59,907 bases of DNA, from positions 1 to 59,907 of the forward strand of contig JAJDDI010000091.1 in NCBI GenBank assembly GCA_029260375.1, read 5' to 3'. The stretch is from Phycisphaerales bacterium (GTDB lineage Bacteria; Planctomycetota; Phycisphaerae; Phycisphaerales; UBA1924). Both the position numbers and the translations under genes were made by a program. The notes under the pieces are model-generated. The model searched no databases, was not told the origin of the DNA, and saw nothing but the letters and a program-made list of their open reading frames with translations. Numbering within the stretch: position 1 is the first letter of the stretch; the number at the start of each line of letters is the position of its first letter. Positions 48,123 through 59,625 of this stretch are shown in pieces.

Positions 48123-49439
48123 TCAGTCTTGGCTGGACTCCATCCGCTTCATCATCTGGACCTGCTGCTCGATGGAGCGGGAGATCATGGAACGGAAGAA
48201 GGCGCCCTGGCGGGGTGGGATGCCCGAGCTGTCGTAATCGACGACGATCGCCGGGAGCCAGGTGGTCTCGCTGACGTGGTAGCCGTCCTCCTCGACGAGC
48301 GTGGACTCGAGGCCCGGCATGTGGCCCGAGCCGTAGAAGACCGCGATGGAGCCCGGGGCGTCGTCGCCCTCGCTCGCCTTGCGGACGGCATCGATGACGA
48401 CCTGGTTGCGTCCGTGGATGATGCGTTCGAAGAAGTCGCCGCCCATCTGCGGCGCCGCGATCTCCATGAGCTCTTCCGAGCGGCCCAGCATCTCGATGAG
48501 CGCGAGACGGAAGATCGAGCGGGAGTACTCGCTGGAGCCGATGAGCTTGAGGACGCCGCCCATGATCTTGGCCATCATCGAGTCGCCCGAGAGCAGGCCC
48601 AGGAGCGAGTCGGCGCCCTCGTCGCCGGACTCGAAGCCGGGCGCGCCCGAGCCGTCGCCGGGCGTGACGCCCAGGAGCTGGTCGATGGTCATGTCGGCGT
48701 TGATCCAGGACTCGTTCATGTAGTCGATGGAGTCGAGCTGGAACACGAGGCCGGTGGCGCTGGCGAGCTGCGACTGGATGCCCTCGCCCGAGCCGAGAGC
48801 GTCGGCAGAGATCTCGCCGAGATCATCGAGCAGGATGTCCGCGTCGCCCTCGTCGCCGCCGGGGCGGGCGTCGGCGCCGAGGCTTGCCATGGCAAGCCCT
48901 TCGGGCGACACCTCGTATTCCACGGGGCGGTCCCAGCCGTCGACCAGCGCGTCTGCGATCTGGCGGCGTGCGTAGGGGTCGGCCGCGTCGAGCAGTGACT
49001 GGGTTGAGCTGGGGTAGGCGCCCATCGCGAGCTTGTGGGCCTCCGCGGCGGCGGCGACGAAACGCATTCGCCCGCGGGTCGCGTCGGCGCGCCGGTCGTC
49101 GGAGGCGTTGTCGGGGACGTTCATCCAGTCCGGGCCGACGCCCTCGAAGAGGACGAGATCCTGCTTGTTGAGGAAGGACTGGAGCGCGCGGTAGTACGCC
49201 GGCTGGGCGATGTGCGCCACGCCCACGAGGTGGATCGTGGGCTGCCCGTCCCGGCTCGGTCGGAGCGTGCGGATCGAGAGTTCCAGGCGGACCGGGCCCT
49301 GCGCCGATTCCTCACGGATGCGCATGAAGCGTTCGCTGGCATCGCCCTGAGCGCTGGCGGCCTGTGTGAGACCAAGGAGTCCCGCGAGCGCGCCGGCGGA
49401 GAAAGCCAGTACGCGTGCGTATCGATTAGAACCGGCCAT
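48123..49439 (-). CDS. TraB/GumN-family secreted protein with pseudopilin-like insertion
   Basis: A 438-aa exported protein whose two halves match the TraB/PrgY/GumN (TIKI) fold. The N-terminal half has a signal peptide (LAFSAGALAGLLGLTQAASA) and PTIHLVGVAHIAQPAYYRAL then FLNKQDLVLFEGV, with the GxxH motif (VGVAH, residues 72-76). The C-terminal half has the second GxxH motif, FYGSGHMPGLESTLVEEDGY then HVSETTWLPAI. Between them, at residues 120-202, sits a segment that reads like the C-terminal core of a type II secretion major pseudopilin (GspG): EAHKLAMGAYPSSTQSLLDA, LVDGWDRPVEYEVSPEGLAM and SLGADARPGGDEGDADI. No N-terminal pilin methylation motif is present. TIKI proteins are metalloproteases; the active site here is inferred from the two GxxH motifs. 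Confidence 0.8.
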   Translation of the reverse strand: MAGSNRYARVLAFSAGALAGLLGLTQAASAQGDASERFMRIREESAQGPVRLELSIRTLRPSRDGQPTIHLVGVAHIAQPAYYRALQSFLNKQDLVLFEGVGPDWMNVPDNASDDRRADATRGRMRFVAAAAEAHKLAMGAYPSSTQSLLDAADPYARRQIADALVDGWDRPVEYEVSPEGLAMASLGADARPGGDEGDADILLDDLGEISADALGSGEGIQSQLASATGLVFQLDSIDYMNESWINADMTIDQLLGVTPGDGSGAPGFESGDEGADSLLGLLSGDSMMAKIMGGVLKLIGSSEYSRSIFRLALIEMLGRSEELMEIAAPQMGGDFFERIIHGRNQVVIDAVRKASEGDDAPGSIAVFYGSGHMPGLESTLVEEDGYHVSETTWLPAIVVDYDSSGIPPRQGAFFRSMISRSIEQQVQMMKRMESSQD

Positions 49440-49500
49440 CGTCTGCCTCCGTGCGCACAAGCCGGCGCTCTCGGTGTCCTGAACCTGATTCGCAAGGCAT

Positions 49501-49521
49501 ACCCCCGGGTTTCACGGGGGT
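49501..49521 (-). terminator. possible terminator between the TraB-like and small membrane genes
   Basis: ACCCCCG (49501-49507) and CGGGGGT (49515-49521) form a 7-bp stem with a 7-nt loop, 39 bp past the stop of the 146-aa gene on the minus strand. The T tract is missing, so strength is doubtful. Confidence 0.35.
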
Positions 49522-49559
49522 TGCTCGGGCTGAGTACGAGCCCATGTCTGTACGGTCTC

Positions 49560-50000
49560 TCAAGCGATGAGTTCGAGGCGTTCGCGTTCACCGGCGGGCG
49601 CATCGGGCATCGTCGAGACCACCCCGAGCGTTGAGAGCAGGCCCGTGACCTCCGCCCGGCGGTCGCCCGTCCGCTCGCTGAGCCGCTTGGCGCCCTCGAT
49701 CAGGGCGTTGGGCGAGAGGAGCACGGCGCTGGGCGTGGCGTCGGGGTGCGCGTCGGCCAGCTCACGCACGAGGCGCTTCTGGTCGCGGCTCAGGCGGAGG
49801 CGAGCCGAGAGCTCGCGGAAGGCGGCCTCCTCGGCGTCGCAGTCGCCCCGGGTCCGCATCCAGAGGTGCAGCGTCACGAGCGAGAACAGAATTGCGCCGA
49901 TGGCGGCGAAGATGAGAGGCCACTCGCCCGCGCCCGCGGCCTCGGGCGGCGCGGTCGAGGTGATCAGCTCGACGGGTGTGTTGAGCGATGGGGCTCTCAT
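49560..50000 (-). CDS. small membrane protein (146 aa)
   Basis: Not recognised. One transmembrane helix (WPLIFAAIGAILFSLVTLHL, about 27-46) is preceded by about 25 exposed residues and followed by a helical cytoplasmic or periplasmic part of about 95 residues (EEAAFRELSARLRLSRDQKR, LVRELADAHPDATPSAVLLS). Its start overlaps the stop of the large HEAT-repeat gene by 4 bp (ATGA, 49997-50000), so the two are translationally coupled and probably work together. Confidence 0.6.
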   Translation of the reverse strand: MRAPSLNTPVELITSTAPPEAAGAGEWPLIFAAIGAILFSLVTLHLWMRTRGDCDAEEAAFRELSARLRLSRDQKRLVRELADAHPDATPSAVLLSPNALIEGAKRLSERTGDRRAEVTGLLSTLGVVSTMPDAPAGERERLELIA

Positions 50001-52204
50001 GCCTCACTCCCCCGTGCGGCGCTGACGAGCCCGGCGCCCGGATCGCTCCGCAGCTCGGCCAGCAGCCTGGCGGCGCAGCGCGAGGCGCGGGTTCTGGCTC
50101 GTTCGGAGGGGTCACCCGTCGCGATCGACGCGACGCGTCGCGCCAGAGCGTCCCAGCGCCCGGCCAAGCGCCCGCGACCGGCGCCCGAGAGGACACGCTC
50201 GGCGAGCCAGACGCCCGCGATGCGGTGGGTGTCGCGCTCGTCGGCGAGCATGGCCTCGAGCCCGTCGATGGCCGCGGGCTCGAAGACGCGCGAGCGGTTG
50301 GGTGTTCCCGAGCGGAGCAGGGCCCGCAGCGCGTTGGCGCGGACGCGGTGGTGCGGGTCGTCCTTGAGCTCGATCATCACGGCGTGCGTCGCCGGCTCGC
50401 CCGTGGCCAGGTCCGCCGGGGTTCGCGCGCGGCGGGCCCGCGCTTCGACGGCGTTGGCGCGGATGCGGTCGTCGGTATCGGCGAGGGCCTCACCGACAAC
50501 TTCAGCCGAGGCGGGTGTGGGGATCTCACCCATCATGACGATGCACGTGGCGCGGACGCGAGGGTCCTCGCTCTGGTTGCGGGCGTGGGCGAGCACGGAC
50601 GATTCCAGGCGCTCGCCCAGGCGAAGCGTCCGGGTCAGCAGCAGCGCATCGATGCGCGTCGTGGTCGAGTCCGACTCGAGGCGCTCGGCGAGCTGTGCGA
50701 TAAAGCTCTTGGGGTCTTCTCGCAGCCAGCGCCGGGCGCCCAGACGCCCCGCGGGTGAGCGGGGGTCGAACGGGGACAGACGCTCCCACTCCTCGGCGCC
50801 CAGGCGCGAGAGCGTGGGCTCGGGGCGGGCGCCGATTCGCCCGGCGAGCCTGGCGCGTCCGGCCTCGCGCAGGCGCGGGGGCCAGCGGATGGCAGCGTGC
50901 TGCCCACCCGTGGACCAGCGGAGCATCGCGGATCGGGCGACGAAGGGGTCTGGGTCGAAGAGATAGTCGGCGAGTTCGACGGGCTCGGCGGCATGGGCCG
51001 CGTTGAGGCGGACCAGCGCGTCGGGGTCGTCGAGCAGCGGTGCGCGGACGTAGCGCCCGAGGGCGGTGTCGAGGCGCATCGAGCCCGCGAGGCGCGGCAG
51101 CCCTCGCCTGGCGCGAACGGAGAGGGTGCGGGTGGTGTCCTGGTCCGGGACCGGGGCGCCGGGTTCGAGCGTCATCGACGCGCCCGAGCGTCTCGTGCGA
51201 ACGTCGATGAGCGCGGCTCGACGGGCGCGCCTGGGGTTGAGCGCCAGGTGGGCGTCGCGGAGCATGCCCTCGTGCTCGGCGCCGGACTCGGCCCGGGAGA
51301 CGCGCTCGAGCGCGGCGGCGCCGAGCCCGGGGCTCGTGAGCAGGCGCCAGGCGCGTTCGCGCAGAACGGGCACGCCGCGTCGTTTGAACGCGACGGACAG
51401 CGGCGCATGGCTCGGGTGTGACGCCTCGTCGAGGAGTCGGTGCAGGCGCGCGGTTGACGCGGTGGCGGATTCGGCCTCCTGCGGGCCGCTGATCTCCAGC
51501 GGCTGATCGAGCAGGAGGATTGCGGCCAGGAGCGCGCCGCTGCAGCGGTGCTCGGCGAAGGCCCACGCGGCGTCGGCGACCGCGCCCAGCAGCGCCGACG
51601 CCCCGCCCGAGGCGCTCAGGCGTCCCATGGTCTCGTCGAGCCTGGGACGCGCGGCGAGTTCCGCGAGCTCACGCCCGTACTGCTCGGGGCTGACGTCTTC
51701 GAGCGCCGCCATGGCCAGGCGGACCAGCGCGCGGTCGCCCGCGAGCGCGACGCCCGCGTCCTCGTGTCCCAGGAGGCGGACCAGCCCGGGACCGAAGCCG
51801 GGGTCGGGGGCGTCCACGATGAGCGCGGCAAGAGAACGGAGTTCGGCGGGGTCGCCCGACTCAAGAATGGAGGCGGCGATCGCGTCCCATCGACCGGCGC
51901 CGGCGGCCAGCGCTGTTCGCCGGATGGTCTCGGGCAACTCCCCCCACTGAGACACCAGGGCGATGAGCGCCTCATCGTCCGGGCGGTCGCGTGAGGGCTT
52001 GATGAGTCTGGCGAAGCCGGGGCGAGCGTTCCTGCCCCGGACAGGCAGGCCCTCAGCGATGCCCAGCTCGATGAGCTCGACGGCGAGCGATTCGAGCTCG
52101 TCCTTGCCCGCGACGCGCATCGCCGCGCGCAGGGCCGCGACGCGCTCCCGTTTGGGAAGACGACGCAGGGCGTCAAGGCGGGGATTCTGGGTCGTCGTTT
52201 TCAC
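49997..52204 (-). CDS. HEAT-repeat protein (about 735 aa)
   Basis: A large cytoplasmic repeat protein. Helical pairs of HEAT type recur throughout, for example LVRLLGHEDAGVALAGDRAL, DDRIRANAVEARARRARTPA and DPHHRVRANALRALLRSGTP, with the characteristic Asp at the turn and Arg/Val/Asn-Ala in the second helix. No enzymatic motif or signal peptide. The start is uncertain: GTG at 52204 is used because the basic N-terminus TTTQNPRLDALRRLPKRERV begins there. Coupled by a 4-bp overlap to the small membrane protein gene, which suggests a membrane-attached scaffold. Confidence 0.65.
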   Translation of the reverse strand: MKTTTQNPRLDALRRLPKRERVAALRAAMRVAGKDELESLAVELIELGIAEGLPVRGRNARPGFARLIKPSRDRPDDEALIALVSQWGELPETIRRTALAAGAGRWDAIAASILESGDPAELRSLAALIVDAPDPGFGPGLVRLLGHEDAGVALAGDRALVRLAMAALEDVSPEQYGRELAELAARPRLDETMGRLSASGGASALLGAVADAAWAFAEHRCSGALLAAILLLDQPLEISGPQEAESATASTARLHRLLDEASHPSHAPLSVAFKRRGVPVLRERAWRLLTSPGLGAAALERVSRAESGAEHEGMLRDAHLALNPRRARRAALIDVRTRRSGASMTLEPGAPVPDQDTTRTLSVRARRGLPRLAGSMRLDTALGRYVRAPLLDDPDALVRLNAAHAAEPVELADYLFDPDPFVARSAMLRWSTGGQHAAIRWPPRLREAGRARLAGRIGARPEPTLSRLGAEEWERLSPFDPRSPAGRLGARRWLREDPKSFIAQLAERLESDSTTTRIDALLLTRTLRLGERLESSVLAHARNQSEDPRVRATCIVMMGEIPTPASAEVVGEALADTDDRIRANAVEARARRARTPADLATGEPATHAVMIELKDDPHHRVRANALRALLRSGTPNRSRVFEPAAIDGLEAMLADERDTHRIAGVWLAERVLSGAGRGRLAGRWDALARRVASIATGDPSERARTRASRCAARLLAELRSDPGAGLVSAARGSEA

Positions 52205-52259
52205 GTGGCGAGGTCGATGATACGGTCCGCGCTGCAAAGACGATCAAGTGTGCAAGTTG

Positions 52260-52292
52260 TTGTGGACTCGGGCGTACTCATTGGAATATATT
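52260..52292 (+). promoter_or_regulatory. possible promoter of the DUF2617-like gene
   Basis: TTGTGG (52260-52265) is followed after 18 bp by GAATAT (52284-52289), inside one of the few AT-richer stretches of the window and between divergent genes. It would give a leader of about 160 bases. Pattern match only. Confidence 0.3.
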
Positions 52293-52458
52293 GTGCCGCG
52301 TGTGCAGCTGATGGGCAACTCAGGGGACCATCAGCACCCTCCCTACGCACGCGCAAAGCCTGTGTTTGTAACGTCTAAGATCGGGGTTGAGCCGATCCGT
52401 GTCTGCATTGGGCACGTCAATCGCTGTCGGCGTGGACGCCGAGAAAGAAGAGGCTGCA

Positions 52459-53004
52459 ATGACGCATATCTCGACCAACCCAAACGTTCTCCAAACGTAT
52501 CAGGTCTCATTGTATCAGCGAGCCTTGCACCCAGAGTTGTTCAACCTCCAGGGGCGGCGCGTGATCCGGCACGGCGACTACGAGTTCGAGTCCTGGCTGA
52601 TGCCCGGCGAGCATGTGCTGCGGTTCGAGCGTGACGGGTGGTGCGCGTGCGAGCTGGTCTCGGACCGGGACAGCGGGCTGCCGCAGGCGGGCATCGTGGA
52701 CACCTTCTACTGCGCGGGCGAGCACGAGTACGAGCACCGGTTCAAGCCCCAGAGCACGGTGTACATGTCCAACGTGCAGACCGAGCAGCTCTCGGACAAC
52801 ATCTACCTGGCGACGCTTGACGAGATGCGCGACCACGCGTCCCAGGAGGACGCGCTGAGCTTCGAGTGGGAGGACGAGGGCGGGAAGTGCCTGTCCGTGC
52901 TCGACGTGCAGCGGTACAGCAAAGAGGTCCACGCCCAGAGCTACCACCTGCTGGCCCGGGGCGGGGTGGTGCTTCGGACGCAGTCGATCTTTGAGCTTCG
53001 CTAG
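52459..53004 (+). CDS. unknown protein, possibly DUF2617 family
   Basis: A 181-aa soluble protein. VSLYQRALHPELFNLQGRRV, IRHGDYEFESWLMPGEHVLR and FERDGWCACELVSDRDSGLP resemble the DUF2617 pattern ('LYqRaLHPElF.l...r...r..ye....l.pgGHv...'), and I offer that family as the best guess. The rest (EHEYEHRFKPQSTVYMSNVQ) may be a beta-rich second half. AAGAGG 6 bases ahead supports the ATG at 52459; the frame is open 24 codons further up. A strong terminator follows, so it is a single-gene transcript. Confidence 0.5.
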   Translation: MTHISTNPNVLQTYQVSLYQRALHPELFNLQGRRVIRHGDYEFESWLMPGEHVLRFERDGWCACELVSDRDSGLPQAGIVDTFYCAGEHEYEHRFKPQSTVYMSNVQTEQLSDNIYLATLDEMRDHASQEDALSFEWEDEGGKCLSVLDVQRYSKEVHAQSYHLLARGGVVLRTQSIFELR

Positions 53005-53033
53005 GCGTCCGGGCCATCCAGAATCAGCGACGG

Positions 53034-53065
53034 GCCCCGGGATCGACTCCCGGGGCTCTTTCATT
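53034..53065 (+). terminator. terminator after the DUF2617-like gene
   Basis: GCCCCGGG (53034-53041) pairs with CCCGGGGC (53049-53056) around a 7-nt loop, followed by TCTTTCATTT. It begins 29 bp after the stop codon. Confidence 0.85.
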
Positions 53066-53327
53066 TCAGGTTCTACGGGTGTTGGCCGAGGCGAGGGGCG
53101 TGGATAGGCTCTGCGTGATGACGAATCGATCCGACCAGTTCGGAAAGGCGACCGAGGAGGCTCAGGGCCGCCGAATTACGCCGCCCCAGCAGGGGTCGGA
53201 CGCGTAATCGCCGTCGTCTCGCCCCGGGGCTTTGGAATCTCTCGCCCGGCGCCCGTTGCCCAATCCGACCGATACCATCCGAGCCCGGCGCGGCCTGATC
53301 CCGCGTCGGCGGTGGAGCACCCGAGCC
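53066..53327. other. leader region of ileS
   Basis: I see no gene with support in this gap. An open frame of 29 codons (53118-53207) has no convincing ribosome-binding site. No T-box, riboswitch or strong promoter is recognisable by eye. Confidence 0.4.
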
Positions 53328-56285
<2,958 letters not shown>

Positions 56286-56425
56286 GCACGTCCGAGAAGC
56301 GTGAAACCGGGTGTTGGCCCGCACAGGTGGCGCGTTCGTTACGCGGGCGTGCCGGGATGCCCGGGTGTGGTGAAAAATCAACACGGGGCTGAATCGCCCC
56401 GCCGACTGGCCCGATCGCGGGGCAC

Positions 56426-57295
56426 ATGACAGCCCCCAATGAGCCGAACCAGCCTGCACCCGGAACGTCCTCGAACCCCGCCGGCGCCCGTCGCCCGCAG
56501 GACCCGAGCGCCTCGCCCGACGCGGCGGACCATCTGACCACCCTGGCCCACGAGCTGGGCAACATGCTCGACGGCTCGATGCGCTGGCTGGGGCTGATCG
56601 CCGACTCGCTGAGCGAGACCGAGAAGAACGGGCACGAGGCGTTCGAACGCCTCGAGATCACGCGCGACCAGGTGCTGAGCGTGCACAGCCAACTCGAGCG
56701 GATGAGCGGGATCGTGGACGTGGCGATGCGGAGCAAGGCGATGGCGATCGGATCGCCGCTGCTGGGGCAGGGGGTGGCGGTCTCGCTGGGCGAGGCGATC
56801 GATCACGCGATCGACGTCGTGACGCCGCACGCGAGGGTGTACAACGCGAAGATCGAGGTGGACATCGAGCGGGAGGCGGGGCTGACAAACGCCGGGCCGC
56901 TGTACAGCGTGATCCTCAACGGGCTGCAGAACTCGATCGAGTCGATCGCCCGGTGCTCGCAGACCGAGGAGGGTGAGGCGCAGGGTCTGATCCGGGTGGT
57001 CGTCAAGACCAACGAGGATCTGGGTCAGCGCTGGCTGGTGATCGAGATCATCGACGACGGGCACGGGCTGCCCGCCAGCGCGGATCAGGACTGGCCATTC
57101 AGGCACGGGTTCACCATCAAGGGTGAGGGCGGGGGCGTGGGTCTGTCGATCTGCCGCTTGCTGGTGCACGAGGCGGGCGGGTCGATCGAGCTCGTGCCGC
57201 GTGAGGATCGCCAGGGCGAGCGTCGCGAGGGCGCGGTGCTGCGGATCCGGTGCCGGTACCACCAGGAAGAGGCGTCCGAGCCGGGGGCCGCATAG
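56426..57295 (+). CDS. histidine kinase without sensor domain
   Basis: A 289-aa soluble two-component kinase. The N-terminal 35 residues are disordered; the DHp helix has the acceptor His42 in THLAHELGNML-type sequence (TTLAHELGNMLDGSMRWLGL), where GNM replaces the usual RNP. The ATP-binding domain has the N box VILNGLQNSIESIARC, G1 IIDDGHGLPAS and G2 EGGGVGLSICRLLVHE. So it looks catalytically competent though divergent. No transmembrane segment or PAS domain is seen. The NtrC-type regulator gene begins 8 bp after its stop and is the likely partner. Confidence 0.85.
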   Translation: MTAPNEPNQPAPGTSSNPAGARRPQDPSASPDAADHLTTLAHELGNMLDGSMRWLGLIADSLSETEKNGHEAFERLEITRDQVLSVHSQLERMSGIVDVAMRSKAMAIGSPLLGQGVAVSLGEAIDHAIDVVTPHARVYNAKIEVDIEREAGLTNAGPLYSVILNGLQNSIESIARCSQTEEGEAQGLIRVVVKTNEDLGQRWLVIEIIDDGHGLPASADQDWPFRHGFTIKGEGGGVGLSICRLLVHEAGGSIELVPREDRQGERREGAVLRIRCRYHQEEASEPGAA

Positions 57296-57303
57296 GACCG
57301 CGC

Positions 57304-58734
57304 GTGGGAAGCGAGCAACGCATCCTGATCGTCGATGACGACCCGCTGGTGAGCGAGTCGCTGGCGGAGTTCTGCGCGCGCGAGGGGCTCGCGCCCGAGG
57401 TGGCGCCCAGCGCCGAGGAGGCGATCCGCCTGCTGCGCGAGGGAGACGCGGCGGGATCGGCGTTCGCAATCGCGATCTGCGACCTGTCGCTGCCGGGCAT
57501 GGACGGGCTGGAGCTGGCCAGAGAGATCGCGCGATCGCACACGCGGACGGCGCCGATCATCCTGACGGGGTACGGGACGATCGAGTCCGCGGTCGCGGCG
57601 CTGCGTCACGGGGCGGTGGACTACCTGACCAAGCCGCTGATCGACGCCGAGCTGCGGATCGCGCTCGAGCGGGCCAAGCGGTGCCAGACGCTGCTGGCGG
57701 AGAACACGTCGCTGCGGACGCGGCTGAAGCGGAAGGCGTCGCCCGAGGGGATCATCGGCGCCGACCCGCGCATGGCGCGGGTGTACGAGCTGGTCGAGGC
57801 GGTCGCGCCGAGCAAGAGCACCGTGCTCATGACGGGCGAGAGCGGGACTGGCAAGAGCCTGATCGCCAGCGCCATCCACGAGCGATCGACGCGCGCGGAC
57901 GGGCCGTACGTCGAGATCTCCTGCGGCTCGATCCCCGAGACGCTGCTTGAGAGCGAGCTGTTCGGGCACGTCAAGGGCGCGTTTACCGGCGCGCACGCGG
58001 ACAAGAAGGGTCGCTTCCTGGCGGCCAACGGCGGGACGCTCTTTCTCGACGAGATCAACTCCGCCAGCCCGGGCATGCAGCTCAAGCTGCTGCGCGTGCT
58101 CCAGGAGCGTCGGTTCGAGCCCGTGGGCTCGTCCGAGACGACCGAGGTGGATGTCCGCGTGATCCTGGCGAGCAACCAGCCGCTGGAGGAACTGGTCGCG
58201 GCGGGCACGTTCCGCCAGGACCTGTACTACCGGATCAACGTGGTCAAGATCGAGCTGCCGCCGCTGCGTGACCGGCGGGCGGACATCCCGACGCTGGCCG
58301 AGCACTTTCTGGCGGCGCACGCGGACGAGCTGGGCAAGACGTTCGCGGGCTTCACGCCCGAGGCGAGCGAGTGCCTGAGCCGGTACCCGTTCCCGGGCAA
58401 TGTGCGTGAGCTGGAGAACATCGTCGAGCGCGCGGCGGTGCTGGCCAAGGGTCAGACCATCGAGCGGCGAGATCTGCCCCCGCATGTTCTGGAAGGTGAC
58501 GACCGGGGCCTGATGCGCGCCAGCATCGGGTACGCCCCCGAGCCCGAGGGCAGCGAGCCGGGCGAGTGGATCCCCCAGACACTCGGCGATGCGCTGCGCA
58601 CGCCCGAGCGGCGGATCATCCTTCAGGCGCTGCGCGCAAACGCGTGGAACCGCCAGAAGACGGCCGACGATCTCGGGATCAACCGGACGACGCTCTACAA
58701 CAAGCTCAAGCAGTACGGCATCGCGGACGCGTGA
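57304..58734 (+). CDS. NtrC-family sigma-54-dependent response regulator
   Basis: A complete 476-aa enhancer-binding regulator. The receiver has Asp11-Asp12-Asp13, phospho-acceptor Asp60 ([13 protein letters not shown]) and Lys110. The AAA+ domain has Walker [17 protein letters not shown], the canonical sigma-54 loop GAFTGA and [12 protein letters not shown]. The C-terminal Fis-type helix-turn-helix is [20 protein letters not shown] then [16 protein letters not shown]. The GTG at 57304 is used because the receiver begins there, 8 bp after the kinase stop. This is the second sigma-54 activator of the window. Its target genes are not evident. Confidence 0.92.
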   Translation: MGSEQRILIVDDDPLVSESLAEFCAREGLAPEVAPSAEEAIRLLREGDAAGSAFAIAICDLSLPGMDGLELAREIARSHTRTAPIILTGYGTIESAVAALRHGAVDYLTKPLIDAELRIALERAKRCQTLLAENTSLRTRLKRKASPEGIIGADPRMARVYELVEAVAPSKSTVLMTGESGTGKSLIASAIHERSTRADGPYVEISCGSIPETLLESELFGHVKGAFTGAHADKKGRFLAANGGTLFLDEINSASPGMQLKLLRVLQERRFEPVGSSETTEVDVRVILASNQPLEELVAAGTFRQDLYYRINVVKIELPPLRDRRADIPTLAEHFLAAHADELGKTFAGFTPEASECLSRYPFPGNVRELENIVERAAVLAKGQTIERRDLPPHVLEGDDRGLMRASIGYAPEPEGSEPGEWIPQTLGDALRTPERRIILQALRANAWNRQKTADDLGINRTTLYNKLKQYGIADA

Positions 58735-58750
58735 CGTCGGCGGCGGCGGC

Positions 58751-58767
58751 TGTCGAAAAACACGACA
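58751..58767 (+). other. short A-rich hairpin after the NtrC-type gene
   Basis: TGTCG (58751-58755) and CGACA (58763-58767) form a 5-bp stem with an A-rich 7-nt loop, 16 bp after the stop. GTCGAAAAA recurs at 58881-58889, just ahead of the next gene. No T tract, so termination is not supported. Confidence 0.3.
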
Positions 58768-58890
58768 CCCGCCCTGAGGCCTCACGGCGAAAAGAATGCC
58801 GCGCCTGCGGCCTTCACGCCCCGGTCCGGAAAAAACTGCCTGATCGGACGCCTTCTCCATCAAGGGCTCGGCGGGGAACGGTCGAAAAAG

Positions 58891-59625
58891 ATGACCGAAG
58901 CGCGCTCAAGAGAGCACACGCCGGACGCCCAGCAGAAGATCTCGATGGACACCCCCAACCTTCCACAGCCCGTGACGCAGACCGATTCGAAGGAGCTCGT
59001 CTTCGTCGCCGAGGTCCTCGATCGGTGTCTGCGCGAACCGCTCGCAGCATTGCGTGCAACCCTCGACGCGTTCGCGCGTCACCACGTCGGTGACGGAGAC
59101 GGGCGTGACGGCTCGTCCATCGCGAACGCAGCGCTCGAACGAGTCGTCGAGCTGGGCCGGACGGTCCAGGACCTCCATGACTTCGCGGCCCCTCCCCCTC
59201 TGCACCCGATGCGCTGCAGCATCGATGAGATCGTCCACGACGCTCTCGACGAGTTCGGCCCCGAACAGCGCCCGAGCATCATGACGGCTCTGGACGAACC
59301 CAGGGCGCGCCTCTTCGTCGACGGCCCCGTCCTGTCCCGTTGCCTCGCGCACCTGATAGCCGAGGGACTCCGGGGCGAGGGAGAGTGCCTGCTCCATGCG
59401 CGCCGACGTGGCGAGGGGATGCAGTTCGTGATCGTCCAGACGCTCCCGGCGAACTCGCGCACGGCAGAGAACACCGGTGACCGTACCGGCTCTCTCGGCC
59501 TGATCAACGCCCGGCGCGACCTGGACCGCATGAACGGGCGCATCACGCTCCACACATCCGAAGGCACGAGCACAACGACGGTCGACGGCCTCGCCGGGTT
59601 GGAACCCAGGGAGGCTGCAGCGTGA
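58891..59625 (+). CDS. degenerate histidine-kinase-like protein (pseudokinase)
   Basis: A 244-aa protein with the layout of a two-component kinase but without its catalytic residues. The DHp-like helix reads LDRCLREPLAALRATLDAF, which aligns with the HELRTPLAALR pattern except that Arg45 stands where the phospho-acceptor His should be. In the ATP-binding-like part the N box reads LSRCLAHLIAEGLRGEG, lacking both Asn, and no G1 DxGxG motif is present; TGSLGLINARRDLDRMNGRI recalls a worn G2 region. It cannot be an ordinary kinase. An ATG at 58945 is an alternative start. It overlaps the following receiver gene by 4 bp (GTGA, 59622-59625), so the pair is translationally coupled. Confidence 0.7.
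   Translation: MTEARSREHTPDAQQKISMDTPNLPQPVTQTDSKELVFVAEVLDRCLREPLAALRATLDAFARHHVGDGDGRDGSSIANAALERVVELGRTVQDLHDFAAPPPLHPMRCSIDEIVHDALDEFGPEQRPSIMTALDEPRARLFVDGPVLSRCLAHLIAEGLRGEGECLLHARRRGEGMQFVIVQTLPANSRTAENTGDRTGSLGLINARRDLDRMNGRITLHTSEGTSTTTVDGLAGLEPREAAA

Noticed and set aside
53118-53207. 29-codon open frame upstream of ileS
   Set aside because: No good ribosome-binding site, and composition is no different from the surrounding leader; could be a leader peptide but there is no run of Ile codons.
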